Below are positions 25,856-38,468 of a stretch of 64,000 nt of DNA, piece after piece (within the stretch, counting starts at the first letter, position 1; every line of letters starts with the position of its first letter). This DNA comes from Burhinus oedicnemus. Its lineage: Eukaryota > Chordata > Aves > Charadriiformes > Burhinidae. The position numbers and the translations under genes were made by a program. The notes below the pieces were generated by a model. That model was not told the origin of the DNA. It saw only the letters and a program-made list of their open reading frames with translations, and searched no databases. The stretch spans positions 784,022-848,021 of the forward strand of contig VFFE01007012.1 in assembly GCA_008921705.1 (NCBI GenBank), read 5' to 3'.

Positions 25856-28559
25856 AAGCAGCATCTGCTTGGCTAGCTGCAGTGTTTCCAATTCATTGTG
25901 ATACCTAATTGTTGTCAAACTGTCGTGTTTTCCTTGACACTGAATATAATTTAGAGGAAGAGGTAAATGTAACACCCGTTCATCTGATGAATGAGCACAG
26001 CTACCGTTTTATGCTTGACTTTAAAATTTTGGCGATGGTTTGTACCTGATGAAAATAAGCTCATGGAAATTACTTGACGGTGTTCTCTCCCTGGGCTAAC
26101 TCTGGGGATTACTGCTGCACAGGACAACAACGACCACTAGTGGCTAAAGCTATATTTCCCCAAATTGCTAAAACTGGAAGGGAAAAGTCATGGATTCAAT
26201 ATGTTGAGTTAATGCAACACATGCTCTTGGATGGATTTTGTGTGCTAGGACATAAAAACATGTCAGTGTTTTTGTGAGGTGCACATACTCTGTTCACAGC
26301 TGTGATTTGTCTCCTTTTTCCAGGACTGCTCCAAGCTATCCTCCAGCTGGCTGCTTGCCCTCTGGTCAGTATTAAGGCAGACTGCTCCAAGTCTGCTTCT
26401 CCCTCCAAATTACTCAGTTTTGCCCTTACTGTGTTCTTTATCGGCTCAGCTCCTATATTCATGCAAGTCGCAAGCGCAGCACAAGGTCTTCAGCAGGGAA
26501 CAGCGGAGTGGCTTCCAGCTGTCGCCCCGATATTGAGAATCCAGGTCTTACCCCCCATTTAGGGTACACTGCATCAGTCCTGGGCACTGCAGTTCTTGCT
26601 TCTCCTGTTGGTTAGCAACTTCTGCCACTTGTTTTTCATGCGCTTTTTAATTGGTTAATTATTTTATCTGAATGCCAAGCACGCACTAGGGCGTTATTAG
26701 CAATACCATGTGTTAAGTTCATTCTATACATTTTTAAACGCTATATTTGGGCATTTCCTGGTCTGCACATCTTCCTTGAACAATGTCACAGGTGTCTCAT
26801 GTAGGCCTTTTGTTAGTTTGTTAACGGGCTGTGGGCATCCTGCTTGTTAGTCTATTATCTAGCCGCTCATCATTCGTGCTCACAGGCTCCCCGTGACTTC
26901 ACTTGTGCAGCCACAATAATTATACACCATTTTTTCCTGCGCAAGTCTGTAGCGTTTCATGGACAGACGATGCAGGCTGCAGAATGTTACCAAGATTGCA
27001 TCTCCCCAGGCCAGGCACTGTTTTACCCTCTGCTTGTTTTGCATTGCCAGCAACATTTGCGGTGAAACCGCGTCCCCCTTAGCACGAAGTCAGCTCCGTT
27101 GAGGTGAAGGGACCACAGAGCATCCGATCCCTTTTGCCTTTCCCTACCTGACTGTATAGAGTGCAAGGCAAGGGGAATCGGCCTTTATACACCCCTACCT
27201 CAAAATGTTATTCCTGCTGCCCTCCTACGCCCCATTTTAAAATCACTGTGCTCTCTTGCAGTAGTTATTGGAGTACCACATGGCAGAGGAAGGTGGCCCA
27301 GGAGGAAGAGGAATCAGAGACATGTTAACGAGTAAAGCTGCTGGAGTTCAGTTTGGGCACTGCTCCTCCTCTGCTCCCATTGAGCCCAGTGTAAAGTTAG
27401 TCAAAACAGAGCAAAGTGGCACCGTTGAAATGTAAAACAGTAATGGCAGAATAAAATATAGATAATATAGAAGGGCGCACAGAACCTGAGCTTTCTCTCC
27501 CTGGGAGCTCTTTGTGGTTCCTGCTGTTAACCCAAATACCAGTCTGCGAACTGAGTTTTCCACTGGTTTGGTTGATGCGCTGGGGGGCTTCAGCAAGGAC
27601 AGGAAAGTCATTTGATCCATGGTGGAGCTAATTTCCCCTATCCATGCAAATGTGTGTAAGTCACTTTATTGTTAACGAGCCGCAGGCATGACTGGAGGGG
27701 GAATGTGCTCCCCAGCTTACTTTACAAGACAGTGTGTAGTTATTGTTCTGAATGGTCTCTGCAATGTGTAGTTGAAACCAAGCCAGGGGCAGAGTGCCAA
27801 AAGAAAGGGGAAAAATACTTAAGGCAGACAGTTTGCCAGTAGCTTAGCAGCTGTCAACTAGTTGTTCCAGGAAGATATAAATATTTAAGATTAATGATAC
27901 CTGGCTTTAACTCTCTTTCTGTGTATACAATATGTAATAATAAGTGTGTTGCTATACAATGCGTGTGTTGTGTTTAGAGAGAGATGATTATTAATTTAAA
28001 CTGCTCAACAGAGTAAGCAAAAAGAAGATTGGCTGAACACCAAATGCAAAAACTACAGCCTGTATTTACAAGAAAAGTTATTTCTTTCTAGTTGGACATG
28101 GTGAAAGGTAAGGGGTGGTTCTCTGGTCAGGGCATGGACTTGGGCTCTGGAGCTGTTTCTTGTGGGGAAACTCCTTTCCAGGAAACCCCAAATCCCCTTT
28201 TTACAGAAATGTTTCCTCTTAGACCCAAAGAACGACGATATAACTGGTTAATGCCTAGCTAGATACTTAATTTCCACTGAAAGAGAGGGAGAAAAGGGGA
28301 ATTTCTTCCTTCTTAAGGGGGACTATTAAGATACATGTTAAGGAGCTATACCTATCAGCAGGGAATCATATCCAGACCTAAGAGAAAACTTTGGGCATTT
28401 CCCCTTATCCTTCTTTGATTTTAATTGAAATACAAATTTTAAACAGCTTCCACTAGCTGGTCAGAAGATAGAAAGAAAAGACACGAAGACCTGGTGGCAA
28501 TTTTCCTTCTATGTCTGCTTTTTGAGAACAGTTGGGCCCATAGTCCCATAGAAGCACTT

Positions 28560-30352
28560 CTGCAGGTGTGTCAGCCAGAAAAGAAAGGTCAAAGGAAGTG
28601 TACCCTCCTGATAAGCAGGACTGACAAACTGGTAATGACGGATGAGGAGAAGGCTGAGGTACTCAACAACTTTTTTGCCTCAGTCTTCACTGGCAACCTC
28701 TCTCCCCACACCTCTCGAGTGGATGGACTGCAAGATGGGGACTGGGGGAACAAAATCCTCCCACCGTAAGAGAAGATCAGGTTTGTGACCACCTGAGGAA
28801 CCTGAACATACAGAAGTCTATGGGACCTGGTGAGATACATGCCAGAATCCTGAGGGCGTTGGCTGATGTAGTTGCCAAACCACTCTCCATGATATTTGAA
28901 GAGTCATGGCAGTCGGGTGAAGTCCCCAGTGACTGGAAAGAGGGAAACATCGCACCCATTTGTAAAAAGGGTAGAAAGGAGGACCCTGGGAGCAACCAAT
29001 CTGTCAGCCTCACCTCCGTACCTGGGAACATCATGGAACAGATCCTCCTGGAAGCTATGCTAAGGCACATGGAGGACAGGGAGGCGATTCGAGACAGCCA
29101 GAGTGGCTTCACCAAGGGCAAGTCCTGCCTAGCCAACCTAATGGCCTTCTATAATGGAGTGACTACGTTAGTGGACAAGGGAAGAGCTATGGATGTTGTT
29201 TATCTGGACTTCTGTAAGGCCTTTGACACGGTCCTCCACAACATCCTTCTCTCTAAACTGAAGAGATACTGGTTTGATGGGTGGACTGTTCGGTGGATGA
29301 AGAATTGGTTAGATGGTCACATCCAGAGGGTAGTGGTTAATGGCTCGATGTCCAGATGGAGATCAGTGACGAGCGGTGTCCCTCAGCATTCCGTATTGGG
29401 ACCAGTACTGTTCAGTATCTTCATCAATGACATGGACAGTGGGATCAAGTGCACCCTCAGCAAATTTGCAGATGACACCAAGCTCAGTGGTGTTGTTGAC
29501 ATGTCTGAGGGATGCGATGCCATCCAGAGGGACCTGGACAAGCTCGAGAAGTGGGCCTGTGTGAACCTCATGAGGTTCAACAAGGCCAAGTGCAGGGTCC
29601 TGCACCGGTGTCAGGGCAACCCCCAGTACCAATACAGGCTGGGGAATGAAAGGATTGAGAGCAGCCCTGCTGAGAAGGACTTGGGGGTACTGATGGACAA
29701 AAAGCTGGACATGAGCTGGCAACGTGCACTCGCAGCCCATAAAGCCAACTGTATCCTGGGCTGCATCAAAAGAAGTGTGGCCAGGAGCTTGAGGGAGGTG
29801 ATTCTACTCCACTCTAGTGAGATCTCATCTGGAGTATTGCGTCCAGCTCTGGGGTCCCCAGCACAGGAAAGACATGGGCCTGTTAGAGCAGTTCCGGAGG
29901 AGGGCCACCAAAACGATCAGAGGGCTGGAATACCTATGCTGTGAGGACAGGCTGAGGGAGTTGGGGTTGTTCAGTCTAAAGAGAAGGCTCTGGGGAGCAG
30001 AGCCTTATAGTGGCCTTCCAGTACTTAAAGGGGGCCTACAGGAAAGACAAGGACAAACTTTTTAGCAGGGCCTGTTGTGATAGAACAAAGGGTAATGGCT
30101 TTAAACTAAAAGAGAGTAGATTTAGATGACATATAAGGAAGAAATTTTTTACACTGAGGGAGGTGAAACCCTGGCCCAGGTTGCCCAGAGAGGAGGTAGA
30201 TGCCCCATCCCTGGAAACATTCAAGGTGAGGTGGACGGGGCTCTGAGCAACCTGATCTAGTTGGAGATGTCCCTGATCATTGCAGAGGGGGTGGACTAGA
30301 TGGTCTTTAAAGGTCCCTTCCAACCTGAACTAGTCTATGATTCTATGATTCT
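28560..30352 (+). mobile_element. CR1 LINE, longest copy: most of ORF2 RT plus 3' UTR (group 1)
   Basis: This 5'-truncated CR1 begins between the endonuclease and RT domains of ORF2 and runs to a complete 3' end. The 3' UTR carries GGACTAGATGGTCTTTAAAG and GGTCCCTTCCAACC, and closes with CTATGATTCTATGATTCTA, the tail that gives CR1 its 3' signature. No poly-A and no obvious target-site duplication are seen, as usual for CR1. The 5' border is approximate: recognisable coding starts near 28590. The copy shares near-identical RT residues with the outer element at 55.3-55.8 kb, so the two are one subfamily. Confidence 0.93.
28590..30260 (+). pseudogene. CR1 ORF2 reverse transcriptase, broken
   Basis: CR1 ORF2 is an endonuclease-reverse transcriptase that copies its own RNA at a nicked chromosomal site. 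The endonuclease is absent here. The first block (frame of 28494, ending at 28769) shows the linker motif [17 protein letters not shown] one-base loss near 28762 then moves the reading into a second frame, open to 29944 (374 codons from the first ATG at 28820). That frame carries [21 protein letters not shown], the first catalytic aspartate in [32 protein letters not shown] and the catalytic FADD (about 29477-29488). The expected GVPQG is GVPQH. At about 29805 an 8-nt deletion relative to the 35 kb copy shifts the frame again; the continuation ([17 protein letters not shown], then LRELGLFSLKRRL) runs to 30065. More shifts precede the predicted ORF2 stop at 30258. It is non-functional. Confidence 0.9.
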
Positions 30353-33300
30353 AATCTCCATCCTTTGATTTATGGGTTTATTGTTCTTGGGCCTTTCTGG
30401 CTAACCACAATGGGAAAAATCTTTATTCCTCCCTGTGAGAAGTCTCCAAAATCTTAAAATGGACACTGATTTCTGTTTCTTTGTTAGTAGGGTGAACTGT
30501 GGGTAATGGTCACATTCAAGCAGCCTCTGGGATGGATGTGGTGGTGTTAGCTGTCTCTCCAAATGTCCCACCTATGCTGGAAAAAGTTGATGATTGATTC
30601 AGGGCTGAAGAAAAATCACCAGTTTTGGAGCAGCCAATGTGGCCTTTATAGCTCTGTACCTTCAGGAGCTCCTTCTGTCATGCCCTGCTACTTGTCAATC
30701 GGTGGAGAGCATCCAGCTCCTGGAGCTGCAATTAGGGCATCCCTATGGGTGGTGCAGGTGAGTGCAGGAAAGCCATGCCCTTGTGCAGACTGGCTAGCGG
30801 GGGATAGCTTCTGCTGTGGAGCACACTTAGATATGTTATATTAACACATGGGGCATGAAAAAATATGTCCTTAGCACAGAGAATTCAGCTCAAGTTCATT
30901 CCTCCACTAAGGCACCCAAAAATAGTTCAGAGGGTTTTTTAAATGAAGATTAATGTATTGCCATAAATCCATTTTCTTTTGAAAGACTTGTTTCGAAAAT
31001 ATTTCACCATTTCCAGTGTTTGCCCCAAATAAACTGGCAGCTTGGACACACGTATTTAGCGTTTGAATGAAGCTAGATTGTTTCTATATTGAAACAGGTC
31101 CTCACTCTCTGAATTAAAATACTTTTACATAGCTTCTCTTATGGCACGGGTTTAATTTGTTCCCAGTTGCTAGTCCTATTAGGGGGCTCTTTGGAAAGCC
31201 TGTGTTAATCTGCTCTCAGAAATTTTCAGAGATTCATCTGAAAATCAGCCTAATTGGAGCAGTTTGATGCTGATCCTTGCTATGCCAATGTCCTGAGCGC
31301 TGACGTGCATTAAACCACTACGTCAAATAAAATGTACTTGGGATTGACTCATGTTAAAGGTAGCCTTTTATTAAATCTTGCTTTGTAGGGACTGTTCCTG
31401 ATGGCCCTTCTAATCACCCGGGCAAAAGGGTGTTGCTTACACCTTTGGGTAAGGGTATGTGTATCAGTGACACGCAAAGGGTTTGCTTTGCCAGAGCATC
31501 AGAGCAAATAGATTCACTGGTTACTGACATCACACCTGAGGCTGCAGGTAGGGCTGTGGTCCCCATTACACCAGTAAAACCTTTCTGCTTCCTTCTGCCT
31601 CATGGTCTGGGAACAAGCAAGACCACATGGCTTATCACAGCCGAAGAGAAACGGCTTAAATGCCACGGTTGCTGGAGTGCGGGTACTTATCCCAAAGTGT
31701 CAAACTATTTCAGATGGCCTTTTGTAGGAAACCATGGTGCATTTGTGGACATTTCATATAGAAAAAAAATAAAATTAAATTAATTAACCAAATAATCAGC
31801 TGAGTCTGCATTAGGTGCTAGGAGCTATCAATTCAGCCAAGGAAAAGTGCCTGCACCCTGCGGAGGCAGCATGACCAGCCTTCTCACCACCACATCCAGA
31901 AAAAGGAAAGATGCTTTTCATTGTAAACACTTCTACAAGTGCAATTCTTCTAGCTTTTTCCCTGCTTCTGTTCCGTTTTTCTCTCTGGAAACATGGCACA
32001 ATTTTGGTCATGTCAGCTGCGTGTTAGTAGGTGGCAGTCTTGATCAAGTTTTGGAACACAGCGAAATTTCTCTCCTTCCTTCCTAGGCGGGCCCTGAAAA
32101 TGGTGCAAACCTTCTCCTGCTAAGGATGGGCTACCTGGGCGTGGAAGGACCCGTGGGCTCACTTTCCTATAGCAATGTATACGTACTGCACTGGCAGCAA
32201 ACCTCACATGAGGATGTTTTCCTCTGTGGCCTCTTTTCCTCCTGGAATATGACTTTTAACCATACCTGTGAAAACAGGTCTTATTAAGCAAGGTGATCAA
32301 CTGGTTTCAGACGTTAACGCTCTTCCACAGTAACGAAGCAAATGGTGCAGTTCAGGTGGTGTAATTAACCCTTGCAGGCCAGTCTTGCACCCAAAGGGGC
32401 TGTTTGCACGCGCAGGCACCCGTGTTAGAGCTCTGCTTGAAAATCTCCTTAAGTGACTGCAAGGCTGCTTAACTACAATTATTTTCCATAAGTAAAGTGT
32501 TGCCTTACTAAACTAATATCAACCTCTGAGACACCTCCTGTGGCCTCAGCTTGCGGGCAGCAGGGACATCCCTTCTCTCCTGGTTGTTCTTCCAGTGTGG
32601 TGGTGGTAGTGGTGCTAATGGGGACACCTTGACCTCCCTTTTAAGGAGAAGCTGTCTGAGATATTATTGTGCTGTCAGTGTAGGCTGGGCACACTCTGGG
32701 CTGCCTCCGTGTGGGACATGCAGGGGGATGTCTGGAAATGCTGCCCTCCTTGGAGGGTCCTGGGCTGTGAGTAGCTCAAACCTGGGCATCTCTGGGCATC
32801 TCTGGTGCGTTTGTAAGGGACCTGGTGAGGTTGGAGAGAGGTGACATCACCAGGGCTAAACTGTAAATGGTGATTTTTAGCTGCAATTACCCCAACTCCA
32901 TCTGTACCCTTCTTATAGGCACCTTGGTGGTTCTGGCTCTGAGTCTGTCAAAGATGGGTAAAAACATTTCACCACTTTGTAGGATAATCCCAGGTTAGTC
33001 TGCAATGGAACTGTGGACATAGTCCCTGGGCTGCTCTGATAACTGAGCACAATGATGCAAGAACATCTCTCCCTTGGAAGAGCCTTTGTGGTAGGGAAGG
33101 GCTCATCTGGGAGAGCAAAAATCCAGGAAGACACTTCTTGTATTACTGTCCTGAAAGAAAGATGAGCTGTTTAGCAGGGACTAAAACATTCACCCAGAGA
33201 GGTGTGAAACCTGCTGAAGTATTTTTGGGGTTGGTGCTGCTAGAGGTCTCCAGGGAGAGGAGATATACGCACACATATAGGTGTGCTTGGGTCACCAGGT

Positions 33301-34714
33301 GCCTGAAGCATACCTACTGTTGGCTTTACCAGGGTAATTTAGAGATATAATTCCCTCAGCGAGGCAGAGCTAAAATGCTGTGAGTGGAGGCGTGGGCAGG
33401 AAGAGCAGATGTGTGGTCTGGCAGGGATGCCACAAGCTATAAACCCTGTGATGCTGCCTTTGGCCATGGGAGAGGAGAGGGAGGAGCAGTGCCCGTGCTT
33501 GCCCGCACCTCTGTTCAGGAGCCCTCAGACACTTCTGGGGCATTTCAGCTCTCCTCTTGCCCCCTTGGAGGCACCCAGCTGACTCACTTCTCAAGTCTGG
33601 CCTGTCTGATTTGACCTCTGTCTCTGGAGAAAGAAATGGGAGGGCTTACTGATTGGGGTTAAAAGCCCTTCTGTGTTTCTCCTTGGATTCTTTTCCAGTC
33701 TGATTTGTCTGTATCAATAGACAGGTCACCTTTCTTTGCTTTCAAAGTTGATGGCTTTATGTTTATCATCGCAGTATGTCTCTCAAAAGTTAGCCAAGAC
33801 AGATGACTTGCATACGAGTCTACCAAAGAAAGATATTTTTAAAGTAATCATCTCCATTGTAGATAAATGGAGTAGACAGTGGGTGATGGATAGTATGTTT
33901 CTTTCCAAGAAACTTCATGTAACTAGAATATCACTCCATTAAACTGGGCTGAATGGTATAATAGTCATCCAGTGATTTGGAGAGAAGCACTATTTTCAGC
34001 CTATGGACACTTTCCCCAGGTTTTAAATTATTTATCCCTTTGCTATCTTGCAAGCTCAAGATAACTGTGCTTTTAAGACCAGCTCTAATCCACTTCATGA
34101 AGGAAAGGTTTTGGGTATGGAGAGATCAGTGGTGTACCTGCGGCACAGCAGAGAAGCTGGTCCTACTCCGGACGGAGGGTGAACCACAGAGCCGATTTGT
34201 TAAGTGTGTGGCTCATGCGGCGTGCGTGGGGGAAGGCAGGCTGGAAGTCAGCTGAGAACTTATTTCCATTCCTCTTAAGAGAGTCTCTTGTTTGAAGGTC
34301 TATCAGAAAAATGGATTGAATCATATCTTCCTACACTCAGGCAATTGCCACAGGGCTGTTAATAAAGATTTCAAGCCATGAGGGATATCTGCCCTGGCCT
34401 TTCCTCCTTGGACAGCGTGAGGATGGGACTGGTGATCTACTCCTGTATTCCCCTCTCCTCAGCTGGAGCAGCTGCTTTGTGGGTTTTGTCCTTAACCATC
34501 TCCTGAGGAATTTTGTGCCATCCTCTGGCTGTTAGAAAAATTGGAGCGGGGAGAATGTAGGGTTAAATAATAATGGGCAATTAGCAAAAGAGAAAGTTAT
34601 GAATTCCTCCTTGTTGGACAAATGTACACTGAGTTGTCCTATTGTTTGTGTCTAGTCTCACCTTGCACAGCACTGCAAAACTCTTCCCAGTCCACAGGGT
34701 GGCTGGGAGCTGCT
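30353..34714. other. Unique non-coding sequence
   Basis: I recognise no gene or mobile element. A 117-codon open frame at 31430-31783 has no recognisable content and no good splice borders. The interval 32.5-32.85 kb is GC-richer. The open frame at 33736-33942 follows an acceptor-like ATCGCAG but has no donor and no known product. Confidence 0.5.
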
Positions 34715-35733
34715 GGCAGAGCTCAGAGAGTTGTGATCAGTGGCACAGAGTCCAGTTGGAGGCCTGTAACTAGCAGGAACACTCCCAGAGGTCAGTACTG
34801 GGTCTGGTCTTGTTCAACATATTCACTGATGACCTGGACAACGGGACAGAGCATACCCTCAGCAAGTTTGCTGATGACACAAAACTGAGAGCAGTGGCTG
34901 ACACACCAGAAGGCTGTGCCACCATACAGCAAGACCTGGACAGGCTAGAGAGCTGGGCGGAGAGGAACTTAATGAAGTTCAACAAGACCAAGTGTAGGGT
35001 CCTGCACCTGGGGAGGAATAACCCCATGCACCTGTACAGGTTAGGGGCTGACCAGCTGGAAAGCAGCTCTGTGGAAAGGGACCTGGGAGTCCTGGTGGAG
35101 AACAGGATGACCATGGGCCAGCAATGTGCCCTTGTGGCCAAGAAGGCCAATGGTAGCCTGGAGTGCATTAAAAAGAGCATGGCCAGCAGGTTGAGGGAGG
35201 TCATCCTCCCCCTCTACTCTGCCCTGGTGAGGCCACATCTGGAGTACCGTGTCCAGTTCTGGGCTCCCCAGTTGAAGACAGACAGGGAACTGCTGGAGAG
35301 AGTCCAGTGGAGGGCTACAAAGATAATCAAGGGAATGGAGCATCTCTCTGATGAGGAAAGGCTGAGAGACCTGGGTCTGTTTAGCCTGGAGAAGAGAAGA
35401 CTGAGAGGGGATCTCATCAATAGCTGAAGGGTGGGTGTCAAGAGAATGGGGCCAGATTTTTTCAGTGGTGCCCAGCGACGGGACAAGGGGCACTGGGCAC
35501 AAACTGGAACACAGGAAATTCCATCTCAACATGAGGGAAAAACTTCTTTGCTTTGAGGGTGGCAGAGCACTGGAACAGGCTGCCCAGAGAGGCTGTGGAG
35601 TCTCCTTCTCTGGAGATATTCAAAACCCAGCATGATGCATTCTTTTGTGACCTGCTTTACGTGAACCTGCTTTGGCCAGGGGGTTGGACTAGATGATCTC
35701 TGAAGTTCCCTTCCAACCCCTGCCATTCTGTGG
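34715..35733 (+). mobile_element. CR1 LINE, RT C-terminal half plus 3' UTR (group 2)
   Basis: This 5'-truncated CR1 starts within the RT domain, just before the GVPQG-type motif, and runs to GGACTAGATGATCTCTGAAG, then CCCTTCCAACCCCTGCCATTC at its 3' end. The C-terminal coding words (SVVPSDGTRG, KLEHRKFHLN) match the 41.4 kb copy and differ from groups 1 and 3. The 3' tail octamer is reduced to one ATTCTGTGG unit. Confidence 0.92.
34718..35635 (+). pseudogene. CR1 ORF2 reverse transcriptase C-terminal half, broken
   Basis: The reading begins in the frame of 34622 ([18 protein letters not shown]) and changes frame near 34785, where the GVPQG-type motif is destroyed (SRNTPRGQ). The main frame then stays open to 35427, about 205 codons. 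It contains the RT active-site motif FADDTKL in [19 protein letters not shown] and the thumb/C-terminal region [40 protein letters not shown] and [15 protein letters not shown] short deletion after INS removes the codons that read YKYLK in the 41.4 kb copy and brings in a stop. The rest continues in another frame (SVVPSDGTRG to about 35635). It is inactive, and the catalytic DD pair is retained only by chance of age. Confidence 0.88.
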
Positions 35734-36667
35734 TACTGGATCTTGGTGGGAGGCAGATTGCAGAAGTCCTCTGAGAATAAGGCATCTGCGTCTGGGAAAT
35801 AAGCAGAAGACATGGGAGGAATAAGGCCTCCACTCTTAGTTTCTGCCTTCTTATCTTTGTTTTGGGAAAGAGGTCCAGGAAAGGATTCCAACAGAAACAG
35901 TTTAATCAGAGTAACTTTTGGCTCTTCTCAGCTGTCAGCAGATTTTTTTATGTGTGTGTTTGTGTAGCATGACTCTTGGTAACTTTGAAAAGTGGGAAAA
36001 ACTAGTTTCAGATCTTTCTTTTCTGAGGCCTGAGAATTTCACTTTATGATAGAGTGTGGTCCCTTTAGTAAAGCAATCAGGTTATTGCTCTGGCACCACC
36101 GAGCCATCAGCAACTTTCTCAGCAACAGTGCACATATCTGGGGTACCAGAGATCTGGTGTTACCCCTCCACTGAACATTGCATCACGGCTTTTTAAAAGA
36201 ATGAGATGGAGAGGTAGGAGCAGAGGGACCACTTGTGCAATGACAGCTTATCTTGGGGAGCAACGCAGAGGGAGATACTCTGACTTCTTGGTAGAGAGAC
36301 TGGCAAATCACTTCTACAGCCCTGGACTGCGATACTGGCTCTGCGTAACCCCGGGAGCACGAACGCGCCGTGCTGTACAATGGCAGCTTCTGCAAGGCTT
36401 TGCAGTCAGTGCCCAGTTTGTGCTGTCTGAGATGAGACACAGTGGGAATTTATGGCTGTGATGCAAGAACTGGGTGGTAAAAGTTTTATGGACTTCTTGT
36501 GGGAGCCAGAGTAACAGGGTAACTGTAAATCTTGAAGGCGATGTCTGTAGTCTTCTCAAGAGAGAGCATGTCAGTGATTTCTTTTAATACCAGTAACTGT
36601 GCCTAGAGCATACAAATCCACCGTGTCGCTGACTCCTAAATCCCGTTTGGGGCCGCATCCTGTCCGT

Positions 36668-36681
36668 CCACAAGATGGCAC
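36668..36681 (+). promoter_or_regulatory. CTCF-like site
   Basis: CCACAAGATGGCAC fits the CTCF core consensus CCASYAGRKGGCRS at all but one position (A where Y is expected). It lies in a small cluster of CpGs (CCCGTTTGGGGCCGC upstream, CACTCGGTCCTCG downstream), typical of real CTCF sites. Occupancy cannot be judged from sequence. Confidence 0.4.
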
Positions 36682-38451
36682 TCGGTCCTCGTATTACTCG
36701 GAATTTGCTTTTTCCTCTGCTCCACCTTGTTAGCTACTATAAATGGGAACTGTCTAGATGTCTGGGTGTTACTCTTTTCATTCTGAGTTAATCCTTTTCT
36801 TTTATAACTTTCTGTTAATTTGGAAATATGGTAATGCTAAAATGCTCTGAAAGCAATTAATAGAACAGGTTCTGCTGTGACTCCAGTATTATAGTTAGTT
36901 ATAACACACCTAGTGTTACAGTTATTTGTAAGAGAGAGTCCTTTGGGAAAACTTGCACCTGATATATAAATATTTTAATGATGTCTAACTGGATCTTGAA
37001 AAAACTTCCAAGCATTTTAACTTTCTGCTTTAGTACTCATTCTCATCAATGTGCGTGGTTACAGCACTGTATAAATCCAGAGTGATGGGGAATTATTCCA
37101 AGCTGCTTCCATCAGGAAAACGTCAGCAGAGAGTTGCTGCTGGCTCTGTTACAGTGCAGAGAGCACTCTGCGGTGACAGGGACTGTCCTCTGTAGTGTGA
37201 ACCCTAAAAATGAGTCCTAGCAGATGTAAGGAACAAGATAAAAATCAGAGGGGAAAATGAATGCTAATCAGAGTAATAAAGACAACAACATGCAATCATC
37301 TTCTGATACAGATATTAAAATAGATATGCTAGAGCAAAAGGATACAACGTGTAGAAGAGACAAGGGACTCTTGAATCTATTTTAGCTATCTAGTCTACAT
37401 AGAACTGCCTCTAAATTTTGGATTTTCTTCCGTTTGATTTTTTTCCCCCCAAATGGCTAGTTGCTCCCCTTTGGAGAAACAGAGGCTGAAGGTAGGTATT
37501 TGCAGCTGAGACTTCAAAATCTGTTTTCTTCAGCACTCACAGGGAGTTACACAGGGAAAAGTGGTATCTCTTCTTGGCAGTCCTAGCCTCTTCCAAGCCA
37601 GCATATAGCCCAACATCTGGCTCCTGGCCCTTAATGCAATGTCCTAGCAACATTTCCTCACTGTTTGGTCCAGCTGTTTGGCATCTGCTTCTTCTTGCTG
37701 AAAGGCAGCTGTAACTGAGTCAGTCCTTGCCTTGCTGCTGCTTTGGACTCTGTGTTCCAGATTTACAGAGCAAGTTCATTCATTGGTATCTTCTTACTGC
37801 CCTGGTTGTTGCACAAAGGTCTCTTCTCCTTTTGCCTTGTTTTAGTTTGGCTTTTGAGGCAGTTCTCTGTCATTTCAGAATTTCTTTTTAGGAATTTTCA
37901 GTATGATGCTAATGGGAAAATCGACTGGAGAACATTCTGTGGGAAAAAAATGGCGCTTAAACTTGGTAGATGTTTCTGGGGACATCTGTCTTCACTTTTC
38001 CAAATGGCTCTGTCTATACCGGTGCAGTTTTATTCCCCTTTCTGCCAGTTCTCCAGCAGGAGTATTAGAGTCTGTTCATGTGTTTCCCCACCTGATGAAT
38101 TTCTCAGTTGTAAATGACACTATTGGCAGTGGGAGATGGTGGTCCACCTCCTGTTCCTAGTGATGTCTGCGTCCGTTAGAGACAATGAGATTACTCTAGA
38201 TTGAAATCAAAGTTTCTGTCATATACAATAGTGTTTTTTATTGAAACTGTAAATCTGGAAAATGTTTTGGGGTTGCCAAAATGTCTTGTGCTGTTTTTCA
38301 TTTCAACTCAGACCAACAAACCCAAATGCCAGTTCTGACTGTATTGCAAAGTTTTAACTTCTAACACTTTCCTTCCATTTTAATGGGGAAATTTCATACT
38401 ATAGCTTGAAAAAGCCTTTATTTAATTTGAAATATCATGAGTTTTCTGGGG

Positions 38452-38468
38452 AAAAAAAAAAAAAAAAA
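38452..38468. repeat. Poly-A run (A17)
   Basis: Seventeen consecutive A on the plus strand, with no adjacent retroposed sequence recognised. Confidence 0.9.

Larger units (their letters stand above)
17321..28559. other. Unique non-coding sequence, 11 kb
   Basis: I recognise no gene and no clear mobile element. It contains a C13 run (18080-18092), (AAAT)4 (19991-20006), a T13 run (23636-23648), a TG/TA-rich stretch (24393-24443), T19 (25145-25163) and a forkhead-type inverted pair (25833-25855). Two strong acceptor-like sites are followed by open frames of about 35 codons ending in stops (20194-20301 and from 22479). The interval 26.6-27.1 kb has an uneven texture that might be a decayed LTR, but I found no boundary or primer-binding site to support it. 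Confidence 0.5.

Noticed and set aside
26128..26145. CCACTAGTGG as a CTCF-like site
   Set aside because: It is a simple palindrome one base shorter than the CTCF core, lacking the AG-R-K-GGC spacing.
26600..27100. Possible decayed LTR
   Set aside because: Only a change in sequence texture was noticed. There are no TG...CA ends, no primer-binding site, no paired copy and no retroviral coding sequence.
29363..29740. Minus-strand open frame of 125 codons
   Set aside because: Antisense shadow of the CR1 reverse transcriptase. The same antisense peptide appears within the 54.7-55.9 kb shadow frame, as expected of a shared repeat.
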